Part shown: piece after piece, positions 17,147 through 26,018 of the stretch
How positions within the stretch are numbered: position 1 is the first letter of the stretch
How the letters are laid out: the number at the start of each line of letters is the position of its first letter
Assembly (NCBI RefSeq): GCF_007558865.1
Contig: NZ_VLPK01000001.1
Span: forward strand, 806,001-870,000
Direction: 5' to 3'
Length of the DNA: 64,000 nt
Source of the DNA: Mucilaginibacter corticis
Lineage (GTDB): Bacteria; Bacteroidota; Bacteroidia; Sphingobacteriales; Sphingobacteriaceae
The notes under the pieces: model-generated
Told to the model about the DNA's origin: nothing
Seen by the model: only the letters and a program-made list of their open reading frames with translations
Database searches by the model: none
Program-made: the position numbers and the translations under genes

Positions 17147-17498
17147 ATTAGCATATTTTTAAACGCTAAACTGTTATTGGTGTGATCCACTTGAAAATAT
17201 GGATCACTTGGATCACCATTTTTAGTCAATCTATTGAAAATAAACAATTTAACAAATTGGGTGAATCACTTTGGATCACCACTAAAAGTCAGGATTGTTT
17301 GAGTATATCAGTTGGATAAAATACTGGTAGTCAAACTGATGAAAAAAGACTGTTTTCTGATATTTTTTGATGTGTGGATCATCAAAAGTGGATCACCTTT
17401 TTAAAATTTATTGGGATGTTTTGGTTAAACCCTCAACTTTTGTAATTAGTGCTTATTAACATTAATTAAAAAGTTCCCCCTTTAGGGGCGGAGGGGGT
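17114..17498. other. 385-bp intergenic element bounded by inverted C-rich hairpins
   Basis: There is no gene in this gap. Its ends are C-rich hairpins in opposite orientation, and its AT-rich interior carries a cluster of GGATCAC words. The layout resembles a small non-coding repeat element rather than a decayed gene; I see no preserved reading frame. Confidence 0.5.
17182..17397. repeat. Cluster of GGATCAC words
   Basis: The core GGATCA(C/T) occurs at 17182-17188 (inverted), 17201-17207, 17210-17216, 17273-17279, 17376-17382 and 17390-17396. A degenerate GTGAATCAC is at 17261-17269. Several are followed by C and preceded by T or GT. Confidence 0.7.
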
Positions 17499-17499
17499 T
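17476..17499. repeat. C-rich hairpin repeat, right inverted copy
   Basis: CCCCCTTTAGGGG followed by CGGAGGGGG, the reverse orientation of the unit at 17112-17146. It ends at the stop codon of the minus-strand carboxypeptidase gene. Confidence 0.7.
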
Positions 17500-19991
17500 T
17501 ACGGTATCATAAACACCGCGTTGCTAAACAATAGCTTGCCATTTTGCCAGAAACTGCGGAACAGCGGGTCGTCCACCATATAGATCACCGCCCCACGACC
17601 CATTGGCTGGGCACCTAACAGTAAGCCGTCTTTTATTTTGGCTTTGCTTTTTTCGCCTACAAAGCCTGCAACATAACCATCTTTTTTTATCGTGCCTATG
17701 TTCCAGTTGCCATCATCAAACAGGGTATAGATATCATCGCTTAATTTAAGCGTATAATAGTAATCAGGATAACCAAATCCAAGCGGGTGGGTGTTATCCA
17801 GGTTCATTTTATAAATAGCGCCTGCAACGCTGCTTTTTATCGCGTCGCGGTTACGCGCTGCGTACGATTTTACCGACGGTTTGATCTTTGTCGAGTCGAC
17901 CTCTTTTGCTTTGATATCAAACCCCTTTTTGCCGGCCAGCTGCGAAACCGCGCCTTGTAAGGCAATTAACTTGCCGCCGTCCCTTATCCAGGTTTGCAAC
18001 CTGTCCGACGGGAAATCGTCATAGTTACCATCCGGGAAAATGATCACATCAAAATCGCCAAGCTTGGTACGGTTTATATCATTATAATTAACCAGCGTAA
18101 CCGGGTAACCCAACTGTTGCTCAAAAAACTGCCAGATCTCCCCCATACTTTCAGACGAAGCGGCATCGCCGCTCACCAATAGCACATTTGGCGGCTTGAT
18201 ATAATGTATAGAGCCCGAACCCAAGTCAACCCCCTTATCTACAAAGCCTGTTGTTAAAGGTGTAAGTTCCCGGTTGGCTGTGGCGGCCGCATTGTGCACA
18301 TCATCATCAAAGCTTGCCCCGGTATTGCCCGCCCTGGTAATGATCAATGAACCTGCCCCAAACTTTTTACCGGCTGCTTCAAAAGGCATTTCGGCATAGC
18401 GAACTTTAAGGTTTTTCTTAAACAGCTCAACCAAAAACTTAACATCATTTACAGACTGCCACTTGGCTACGTAGGCATAAGCATGTTGTTTTGTCGCAGC
18501 AGGCGGCGGTGTAAGCGTTACATCTGTAATTTGTTTGGCATCTGATTTTATGCCGTCCTTAAGCCCGTAGGCCTGTAAACCATAAGCATAAGGAAGTGCC
18601 CAGGCGGTAATATCATAAGTGTTCGAATCAGTAACAAAGGTTTTTGGCTCCATCAATACGTGCATCAGTACTGATTTTGGCTGATAGGCGCTGATCACCA
18701 TATCATTGATACCGATATCTACCGGGTTGCTCTTTTTAGTGACGTAGTTATAGCCCGTCACGCTGCTTTTAATACCGAAACGGTATTGAATCCCATTCCG
18801 GGTCAGTAACTCGGCCAGCATATTGATATTATCCTGGTTATCATTTTTGATCACATAGGCTTTGTACTCGCCATCTGGGTTGGCTCGGCTGTTATCAAAG
18901 TATTTTTTAAACTCCCCTACCGCTTTTTCCGCATTGGCCGACACGGTTTCTATCGTGCTTAAGCTATTGGAATGATGATGAGCTATGCGGTCCTTCAGCG
19001 TCAACGTATCGCCATTGCGCAGCTTTACTGCCAGACCCGCACCAATGCCGCCCTGCTCATACGTCATCCCTATCGAACCATTGTAAATTGGATAAGTATC
19101 GCCGTATGATGGATACAACAGATCAAATTCTTCTTTGGTAAAGTACAGCCAGCCGTTCTGATCAAAGTATTTGGCATTGTTTTTACCTATAATGGTTTGA
19201 AACTCTTTTTGCCATTTGGTAATATCCTTATGCATTGGCTCGGCAGCCGGGGCGAAATAGTACGGGGCATTATACCCTTGTTCATGAAAATCAACATGCA
19301 CCTGCGGCAGCCACGAGTTAAAAAGGCCAACCCTTGCCTGTGTTTCTTTTTGTGTTTGCCAAGCCCAATCGCGGTTCAGGTCAAAACAGTAATGATTAAC
19401 GCGCCCGCCGGGCCATGGTTCCGAGTGCTCGCGCGATGATGGATCAGCATCGGGCTCTGCCCCTTTTACCGAATTATAAAAATTGACATACCGCTCATGC
19501 CCGTCAGGATTAAGGCAGGGGTCTATCACCACCACCGTGTTTTTTAACCATGCTTTGGTTGCAGTGTTTGCAGGGTCAACCATATCAAATAAAGTCTGCA
19601 TAGCAGCCTCGCTTGAACATGGCTCATTACCATGCACGTTGTAGCTTAACCAAACTATTACCGGTGTACTTGTTGTGGCTGTAGCGTTGCCGTTTAAACC
19701 GGCCAGGCCTAAATTATTTTTGCGAATGTCTTCCAGCCGGGCAATGTTTTCATCTGACGCGATAAACATAGCCATTAAAGGGCGGCCCTCGTTTGTCGTG
19801 CCGTATTGTATCAGCTTTACATTTTTAGCTTCGGCTGCTATATATTTAAAATAATCGGCTATGCGATACTGGTAGGTAAACTGCGTACCTAACTGATAAC
19901 CCAAAAATTCTGAGGGGGACTGGATTTTTTGTGCGAATGCCGAAAAGGCAAAACAAGCAGCGATAAGGATCAGTGGTAATTTTTTAAACAT
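17499..19991 (-). CDS. Secreted M14 family zinc carboxypeptidase with GATase-like C-terminus
   Basis: An 830-residue secreted peptidase with a Sec signal (residues 1-20). The M14 zinc site is visible: His120 and Glu123 in NVHGNEPCSSE and His236 in VHVDFHEQGY. The catalytic Glu is probably Glu312 in GMTYEQGG. Residues of about 610-720 look like a class I glutamine-amidotransferase-like fold (NVLLVSGDAASSESMGEIW, then DVIIFPDGNY) of unknown role, common in this Bacteroidota subgroup. It probably trims peptides or cell-wall material outside the inner membrane. The ATG at 19991 starts the signal peptide. Confidence 0.88.
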   Translation of the reverse strand: MFKKLPLILIAACFAFSAFAQKIQSPSEFLGYQLGTQFTYQYRIADYFKYIAAEAKNVKLIQYGTTNEGRPLMAMFIASDENIARLEDIRKNNLGLAGLNGNATATTSTPVIVWLSYNVHGNEPCSSEAAMQTLFDMVDPANTATKAWLKNTVVVIDPCLNPDGHERYVNFYNSVKGAEPDADPSSREHSEPWPGGRVNHYCFDLNRDWAWQTQKETQARVGLFNSWLPQVHVDFHEQGYNAPYYFAPAAEPMHKDITKWQKEFQTIIGKNNAKYFDQNGWLYFTKEEFDLLYPSYGDTYPIYNGSIGMTYEQGGIGAGLAVKLRNGDTLTLKDRIAHHHSNSLSTIETVSANAEKAVGEFKKYFDNSRANPDGEYKAYVIKNDNQDNINMLAELLTRNGIQYRFGIKSSVTGYNYVTKKSNPVDIGINDMVISAYQPKSVLMHVLMEPKTFVTDSNTYDITAWALPYAYGLQAYGLKDGIKSDAKQITDVTLTPPPAATKQHAYAYVAKWQSVNDVKFLVELFKKNLKVRYAEMPFEAAGKKFGAGSLIITRAGNTGASFDDDVHNAAATANRELTPLTTGFVDKGVDLGSGSIHYIKPPNVLLVSGDAASSESMGEIWQFFEQQLGYPVTLVNYNDINRTKLGDFDVIIFPDGNYDDFPSDRLQTWIRDGGKLIALQGAVSQLAGKKGFDIKAKEVDSTKIKPSVKSYAARNRDAIKSSVAGAIYKMNLDNTHPLGFGYPDYYYTLKLSDDIYTLFDDGNWNIGTIKKDGYVAGFVGEKSKAKIKDGLLLGAQPMGRGAVIYMVDDPLFRSFWQNGKLLFSNAVFMIP

Positions 19992-20184
19992 ATAAGAGTG
20001 AAGATAATAATAATCTGATTATTAGCCGTCACCGCTCATCTATTTTACAGGCATGTTCTTCCGTAAAATGAGTTCTAATGACCGCCGGTAAAGCTATTCA
20101 ACCATGTTTTTCCATTTTAATGTAGTAGTTTTCAAAAAGATAGCCCGTTTTTTACAGATATTATCTTTTGATGAAAACTCTTTC

Positions 20185-20192
20185 TAATTTTG
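20185..20192 (+). promoter_or_regulatory. Promoter -7 box of the fabH-type gene
   Basis: TAATTTTG matches TAnnTTTG. It lies 28 nt before the GTG start. A TTTG at 20167-20170 is a possible -33 element, but its spacing is short. Confidence 0.5.
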
Positions 20193-20220
20193 CGCCTTTA
20201 TTATAGACACGACTATATTA

Positions 20221-21231
20221 GTGAAAGACACGACTAAAATAACAGCGGAGATCACCGCGATAGGGGGCTTTGTACCGGAAACAGTATTGGATAACAAAGC
20301 GCTTGAGCAAATGGTTGATACTTCGGACGAATGGATCATTTCCAGGACCGGGATACAAGAAAGGCGCATTTTAAGCGACAAAAGCCTGGCAACTTCTGAT
20401 ATGGCCGTTTTTGCTATTCAAAATTTACTGGAGACTTCTGGTTTAAATGCTGATGAAATAGAATGCCTGGTATTGGCTACGTCAACTCCTGATCATGTAC
20501 TTGCACCGGCGGCAAGTATGGTGGTTAATAAGGCAGGTCTTAAAAATGCCTGGGGCTTTGATCTTAATTCGGCTTGCAGCGGTTTTTTATACGCTTTGTC
20601 TATTGGCTCAAGCCTGGTTGAAAGCGGCAGGCATAAAAAGGTTTTGGTTGTTGGTGTCGATCAGATGAGTGCTATTGTTAATTATAAAGATCGCAATACC
20701 TGTATCCTGTTTGGCGATGGCGCCGGCGCTGTGCTGTTAGAACCTGCGCAAGGCGATACAGGCATAAAAGATCATTATTTTAAAACGGACGGCAACGGTG
20801 TCAATTACCTTTCTGTTCCGGCAGGAGGTTCGTTATACCCGGCATCGCAGGAAACGCTTGACCAGAAAAAGCACTATGTTTTCCAGGATGGTCGCACGGT
20901 TTTTAAAGCTGCAATAAAAGAAATGAGCAATAGCTGCCTTGAAATTATGCAGCGCAATAACCTGGCATCAGACGATGTGCAATGGCTGGTACCTCACCAG
21001 GCCAACCTGCGCATCATCAGCGCCGTTAGCCATGCTTTAGATTTCCCGATAGAAAAAGTTAAGATCAATATACAGCGTTACGGCAATACCACGGCAGCTA
21101 CTATACCATTATGCCTGTGGGATTTTAAAGATGATTTTAAACCCGGTGACAACGTACTGCTAACCGCTTTTGGCGCAGGCTTTACCTGGGGATGCACCTA
21201 TTTACGCTGGGGCAAACTAAGAAAAAAATAA
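20221..21231 (+). CDS. fabH: Beta-ketoacyl-ACP synthase III (FabH type)
   Basis: A 336-residue thiolase-fold condensing enzyme that joins acyl-CoA with malonyl-ACP to start fatty-acid synthesis. The Cys-His-Asn triad is visible: Cys119 in LNSACSGFLYAL, His in VPHQANLRI and Asn in RYGNTTAATIP. The GDGAGAVLLEP block is also typical. The gene stands alone, away from plsX or acpP, so it may be an extra FabH copy with its own primer preference (inference). The start is GTG at 20221; a 10-nt direct repeat, GACACGACTA, lies at 20206-20215 and 20227-20236, on both sides of it. Confidence 0.9.
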   Translation: MKDTTKITAEITAIGGFVPETVLDNKALEQMVDTSDEWIISRTGIQERRILSDKSLATSDMAVFAIQNLLETSGLNADEIECLVLATSTPDHVLAPAASMVVNKAGLKNAWGFDLNSACSGFLYALSIGSSLVESGRHKKVLVVGVDQMSAIVNYKDRNTCILFGDGAGAVLLEPAQGDTGIKDHYFKTDGNGVNYLSVPAGGSLYPASQETLDQKKHYVFQDGRTVFKAAIKEMSNSCLEIMQRNNLASDDVQWLVPHQANLRIISAVSHALDFPIEKVKINIQRYGNTTAATIPLCLWDFKDDFKPGDNVLLTAFGAGFTWGCTYLRWGKLRKK

Positions 21232-21257
21232 CCGGACCTTTTTTTAAAGATCCGGTT
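21222..21257 (-). terminator. Terminator of the sulfatase-mannosidase operon
   Basis: On the minus strand AACCGGA (21257-21251) pairs with TCCGGTT (21236-21230), followed by a U-rich tract that overlaps the last codons of the convergent fabH gene. Confidence 0.75.
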
Positions 21258-21278
21258 ATCCGGTATATTTGGCGTTTG

Positions 21279-24173
21279 TTATTTCTCTATCCTGACGGTT
21301 AAAACCCCTTTTGCCGGTATTGTAAAGCTGTTGCTTAATGGAGTTCTCTTTTCTTCGTTCAGATCGCTCTCCCATATTTTTATGGCTGGTACGGTTTGCG
21401 GGCTAACTGTTATTTGGCTCTCCTGCGTACCGCTGTTTACCAGTTGCGCGATAACGCCATTGCCATCATCCGCAGGTTTTATTTCTTCTACATATAAATT
21501 GCTGCCGGTGATCTTGAAAAACAATTTGCCTTTCCCATCTGTCGAAGCGGCGGCAACAACTAAAGGTTGATGATTGTTCAGTCCTGTTTTATTGGCCCCG
21601 AAACTATCATAATCATTAGCATGTGCCTGGAAAATATAATGGAAAGTAGCCGGGCCTTCCTCCTGCTCTGCCCTGAAATTGGTATGCCATAAATTATTCA
21701 TCACCCACGAATACAAGGTTGACGATTGCGGCGTAAAATTGATCCACTGCGGTGCATGGTGCAGACCGCCTAAAAGATCGGCCGTGGTGATCTTTCCGAT
21801 CTCGAACAGTGGCGCGTCAGGGCTTGACCATGTTACACCGAACGAGTTATTTGACACATCGACCCAGCGTTGCATGGTGTACCAGTTACGGTTGGCATTG
21901 GGTAATTGGTCGGCCTCGGCAGTCATGCTTCCCCATGGGATGTTGTAGCGCACCTGCGCCCCCGGCACTTTAAACGGAAATGCAAAGTGAACGCTCTCTT
22001 TACTGCGGATAGCTTTTTTATCGATAGTATTGATCAGCTCAACCTTGTCAATACCGCTTACCAGCCTGATTTCGCGGGTAATACCATTAGTACCATAAGC
22101 CGCTGATTTAGCAATTAAACTAACTACCAAAGGCCCTTTTTCTTTTACGCTAATGCTTGCAGCCGAGCTTGTTTGCAGTTTTTGAAGCGAGTCGCCGGGC
22201 ATATACAGGTATTTGTTAAAACCTGTAGTATCTACCAGGGTAATACTTTTTCCGTTTTGCGTTTTTATTATCCTACTGATATTACCCGATTGCTTATCTA
22301 CATTAATAGCATATAAACCGTTGCTCAAACTGCCGCCGGTAATTTTTGAGACACCTTGCACATAAGCTTTGCCTGCATTAATAGTATATGTTCTTTTACC
22401 AAACTCGGGTACATCAGCAGCTATGAATGCGAGTTCGCCGGTGCTTAAACGCTGCGATGGTACTTTTACACCTGCATCCGTTTTAACCAGGTCGCCGGCT
22501 TTGCTTAACGTTGCAGGTACATAAACCACATCGGTACGCGGCCATGACAGTGTGTTGTAAACATCTACGGCATTGGGTTTGGTTGCAGCAGCTGCCAAAA
22601 CCTTCGCAGTTATAGTATCGGTTAATCCCTTAGCATGTAATACATAACCTTTTTTAACCGCCCATTCGCTTTTTACTTTGTCGTTATCCGGGTCATCGGT
22701 ACTGTTGTAAGCTCCCCAGGTATGTTCATTGTACAGTAACAGGTTTTTCCATGTTTCATCAAAATCAGCAACAGGGTAACCCGCTTTGTTTCTAATAGCC
22801 CAGATGGCATCAGCCTGTTTAAGCTGATCGGAAGTTTTGCGGCTTAATGCGGTTTCGCACGCGGCTGATGAAACACCGTCGGTCCAGTATTCGGTATAAT
22901 CACCTGTAAAATTCGGGATCTTATCTTTGTATGAAGCCTCAAAATCAGCAAAGAATTGTTTGGTTGAGGTAATGATCAGTTTCGGCGAGGCATAGCGTTC
23001 ATTCCATGCTTTTACCGCGTCAGGTAGTTCAGGGTCTATCGGCGCGTTGTCGCTCATGGCCCAAGTCAGTATAGACATATTATATGGGAACTTGCTTTGC
23101 TCCAATCCCCCCAAATAGTCAAACAGGTAAGGATTTAAAAAATTATCTGACGGATGGCCGGTATAATACGGCTTAGGGTCTTCCATCGTAAAAAAGTTAG
23201 GAATTTTGTCGCCCTTTAACGCGTAGCCTATTGAATATGGCTGACATTGCCAGAACAACAGCTTTTGTTTGCCTGATGGCGATAACCAGTAAAAAGGCTT
23301 GTCCTGCCATTTGGCAAGATTGCCTATCCTGTCAGACGCGTTCGGTCCCGACAGGAAATATTTAATGCCCGTTTGTTCGCTTTGCGCGGCAAGGCCCCAT
23401 GAGGCCCCCGGTACATCACCCTGGAACATAGTATGGATTTCAAGCCCATGCTGTTTAGCCAGTTTCTGCGACATAGCAAACATTTTCATCAACTGGCGCG
23501 AATCGGTCATACTGGTATTGATGTTACCATAAGCACCGTCAAGATTGATCCATCCTTTTTTAACGGCATCCCAAAAACGTGCTTTCTTGGCTTCATCGGC
23601 CTGCTTTAAATAATTATCAACCACCCAAATGGCTTCGGTGGTCCATTTATATTGCGCTTCTTTTGGATAATCTGCTGTTTTCTTCGCCAACTCTATTGAC
23701 TCGTCAATATTATCCATATGCAATTTTAAAACCTTAGCCTGCACATTGGTATAACCGATATCCACATGCGAATGCGGCAGGATATACATATGCCAGTTGT
23801 TCCTGGCCGGCTCTACAATACAGCGCGCTACATAAGTTTGCCCGTCGACATGCAGCGTAAGAGTTGCCTGTGTGGCTACGGTTACAGGGGCACCGGGTAA
23901 GCCGATTTCCATATTATCCGTTCCGTTTTTATCAGCCGGGATCTTGATCGTTTCCGTTTGCCCGTTAAAGGCTATTTGCGCTTCGGCATCGTTAAAATTC
24001 TTACCATCTTTAAATACAAGCCGCACCATTCGTTTGTCGCCATTGCTGCTTTTCAGGTAAGCAATGGTAGGTTGCAAAGTAATTGATCCGAAATGGTGGT
24101 CGGCTTTTTGGGCGTTGACCTTCGAAAAAATAAAAGAGACCAATAAAAATGGAATAGCAAATAAGCGCTTCAT
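21279..24173 (-). CDS. Secreted glycoside hydrolase family 38 alpha-mannosidase
   Basis: A 964-residue secreted enzyme with a Sec signal (residues 1-21) and an extra beta domain before the catalytic barrel. GH38 zinc residues are His136 and Asp138 in LPHSHVDIGYT; Asp253 in FQGDVPGASW is the likely nucleophile. The C-terminal half is the usual GH38 beta-sandwich region. GH38 enzymes remove alpha-linked mannose using a retaining, zinc-assisted mechanism. It follows two sulfatase genes on the same strand, suggesting joint action on a sulfated mannose-containing glycan (inference). It is somewhat divergent from classic HTHNDPGW members. Confidence 0.88.
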   Translation of the reverse strand: MKRLFAIPFLLVSFIFSKVNAQKADHHFGSITLQPTIAYLKSSNGDKRMVRLVFKDGKNFNDAEAQIAFNGQTETIKIPADKNGTDNMEIGLPGAPVTVATQATLTLHVDGQTYVARCIVEPARNNWHMYILPHSHVDIGYTNVQAKVLKLHMDNIDESIELAKKTADYPKEAQYKWTTEAIWVVDNYLKQADEAKKARFWDAVKKGWINLDGAYGNINTSMTDSRQLMKMFAMSQKLAKQHGLEIHTMFQGDVPGASWGLAAQSEQTGIKYFLSGPNASDRIGNLAKWQDKPFYWLSPSGKQKLLFWQCQPYSIGYALKGDKIPNFFTMEDPKPYYTGHPSDNFLNPYLFDYLGGLEQSKFPYNMSILTWAMSDNAPIDPELPDAVKAWNERYASPKLIITSTKQFFADFEASYKDKIPNFTGDYTEYWTDGVSSAACETALSRKTSDQLKQADAIWAIRNKAGYPVADFDETWKNLLLYNEHTWGAYNSTDDPDNDKVKSEWAVKKGYVLHAKGLTDTITAKVLAAAATKPNAVDVYNTLSWPRTDVVYVPATLSKAGDLVKTDAGVKVPSQRLSTGELAFIAADVPEFGKRTYTINAGKAYVQGVSKITGGSLSNGLYAINVDKQSGNISRIIKTQNGKSITLVDTTGFNKYLYMPGDSLQKLQTSSAASISVKEKGPLVVSLIAKSAAYGTNGITREIRLVSGIDKVELINTIDKKAIRSKESVHFAFPFKVPGAQVRYNIPWGSMTAEADQLPNANRNWYTMQRWVDVSNNSFGVTWSSPDAPLFEIGKITTADLLGGLHHAPQWINFTPQSSTLYSWVMNNLWHTNFRAEQEEGPATFHYIFQAHANDYDSFGANKTGLNNHQPLVVAAASTDGKGKLFFKITGSNLYVEEIKPADDGNGVIAQLVNSGTQESQITVSPQTVPAIKIWESDLNEEKRTPLSNSFTIPAKGVLTVRIEK

Positions 24174-24225
24174 AGATAATTTTAAATGTAGTATTGTATG
24201 AACATAATATTTCTGCTAATATAGT

Positions 24226-24256
24226 TCAAGTCGGTCATAAATTATACCCGACTTGA
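24226..24256. repeat. 9-bp inverted repeat between sulfatase and mannosidase genes
   Basis: TCAAGTCGG (24226-24234) and CCGACTTGA (24248-24256) are perfect arms with a 13-nt loop and no following U tract. It could be an mRNA-processing hairpin or an internal operator in the operon. Confidence 0.55.
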
Positions 24257-24272
24257 TGTTTTAATTAAATTA

Positions 24273-25976
24273 TTACTTACTTCTTCCCGGTTTTGGCAAT
24301 ACCATATGAGTATTGGCCCACAAATTCCATAAGCTATCCAAATGTTTTACCTTGTCAGGATATTGATCTTTCAGGTCCTTGGTTTCGCTGCGGTCCTCGG
24401 CCAGGTTAAACAAATGCCAGTTATGGTCGTTGGTCGATACCAGTTTCCAATCGCCTACACGCGCATAACGTGCCTGGAAATGCTCATTAAATAACTCATC
24501 ATGGCCGGCAACCGCCTTGCCTTCAAACGCCGGGACCAGGCTTGCCCCCGGCGTCGGCGGGATGGCATGACCTTTATAGGTCTTGGGATAGGTCGCACCA
24601 GCCAGTTCGGTAAAAGTGGTCATAAAATCCATTACGTGGCCAACCTGTTTACTAAAGCTTCCTTTTTTTGCAGTAATACCTTTTGGCCAGAAAGCGATCA
24701 TTGGCGTATGCACACCGCCCTCGTACGATTCGGCCTTCCATAACCGGTAAGGCGTATTTGCCACATTGGCCCATCGCTGCCCTATCGACGAATAAACCAG
24801 TTCTGACCCCGGGATATTATCTTTCTTTAAAGAGTAGCTGATCTTGCGCCCGTCGCGGGTTTCGTCGGGGCGGTCAAAGCCCGGCCCGTAACCAGGCGCG
24901 CTTTCCGCGCTGGCTCCGTTATCAGACAGGAAGACGATCAGCGTATTATCCAGTTGCCCCGTTTGCTTCAGCGTGTTGATGATACGGCCTATGCCCTGGT
25001 CCATGCAATCAATCATAGCGGCATGTACAGCCATTAACTGCGCGTCATAATCTTTATCCGGGTTATTTTCCCATTTCAGGTTATCGTTCCAGCGTTCAGA
25101 CAGTTTAGTGGTAGCCGGGTCTATCAATCCCAGTTTGATCATTTTTTGATACCGCGCTTCGCGGATGGCATCCCAGCCTCCTTTGTAGGTGTCTTTATAT
25201 TTGGCAATATCCTGCGGCTTGGCCATTAAGGGCCAGTGCGGCGCATTTTCGGCAACATATAAAAAGAAGGGCTGCTTACTTTTGGAGAAACCTTTTATAT
25301 AGGCTACCGCGGTATCGTTAATGGCATCGGTATGGTAATAGTTTTTAGGTACAGTAGCAATAGGCTTCGTGCCACTCACCAGACTAAAGGGATCAAAAAA
25401 ATCAACTACGCCCCAGATCGTCCCAAAGAATTTTTCGAAACCACGGCTGGTTGGGTATTGGCTGATGGGCGAAAACTCAGGGTATTGTTTATGATGATCC
25501 AACCAGGCCAACTGCTCTTTTGGGTCGGGCTGCCCGTTAGTATTTGACACATGCCATTTGCCCGACATAGCGGTATGGTAACCTGCTGATTTTAAAACTT
25601 CAGCAAGAGTTACGGCATTTTCGGTGATATGGCCCAGGTAGCCGGGCTCGTCTTCTGCATCCGTCATTTTACCAATACCGGCTTGATGGTTATACAACCC
25701 GGTAAGCAATGAGGCCCGGGTTGGACAGCAACGCGATGTATTATAAAAGTTAGTGAACCTGATACCGTTTTGAGCAAGATAATTGATATTAGGCGTATTG
25801 ATCTCGCCCCCGTAGCAACCTAAATCGCTGAAACCCATATCATCAGCAAGGATAACTATAATATTGGGTCGCTTTGGCGAAGGTTGAACCGGCTTTGGTT
25901 TATTTTTCCAGGCCAGTAGGCCTGCGGTAGTTAAACCTGCACATAATAAAGCGGTATATACTTTATAATTTTTCAT
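24273..25976 (-). CDS. Arylsulfatase-type sulfatase
   Basis: A 567-residue alkaline-phosphatase-superfamily sulfatase. After an N-terminal hydrophobic export segment it has the metal site DD in ILADDMGFSDLG (about residues 42-50) and the sulfatase signature CCPTRASLLTG at residues 83-93, where Cys83 would become formylglycine (pattern CxPxR). GKWH at about residue 140 is the second signature region. It removes sulfate esters from glycans outside the cytoplasm. Its maturase is not in the window. It lies 42 nt after the other sulfatase gene and 99 nt before the GH38 gene. Confidence 0.92.
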   Translation of the reverse strand: MKNYKVYTALLCAGLTTAGLLAWKNKPKPVQPSPKRPNIIVILADDMGFSDLGCYGGEINTPNINYLAQNGIRFTNFYNTSRCCPTRASLLTGLYNHQAGIGKMTDAEDEPGYLGHITENAVTLAEVLKSAGYHTAMSGKWHVSNTNGQPDPKEQLAWLDHHKQYPEFSPISQYPTSRGFEKFFGTIWGVVDFFDPFSLVSGTKPIATVPKNYYHTDAINDTAVAYIKGFSKSKQPFFLYVAENAPHWPLMAKPQDIAKYKDTYKGGWDAIREARYQKMIKLGLIDPATTKLSERWNDNLKWENNPDKDYDAQLMAVHAAMIDCMDQGIGRIINTLKQTGQLDNTLIVFLSDNGASAESAPGYGPGFDRPDETRDGRKISYSLKKDNIPGSELVYSSIGQRWANVANTPYRLWKAESYEGGVHTPMIAFWPKGITAKKGSFSKQVGHVMDFMTTFTELAGATYPKTYKGHAIPPTPGASLVPAFEGKAVAGHDELFNEHFQARYARVGDWKLVSTNDHNWHLFNLAEDRSETKDLKDQYPDKVKHLDSLWNLWANTHMVLPKPGRSK

Positions 25977-26018
25977 TTTATAACATGAAGCTTTTTACGT
26001 TATTCTCTATCCCTTTAA

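Noticed and set aside
17182..17397. CRISPR-like array from the regularly repeated GGATCAC words
   Set aside because: The words are only 7 nt, spacing is irregular and orientation varies; no cas genes are near.
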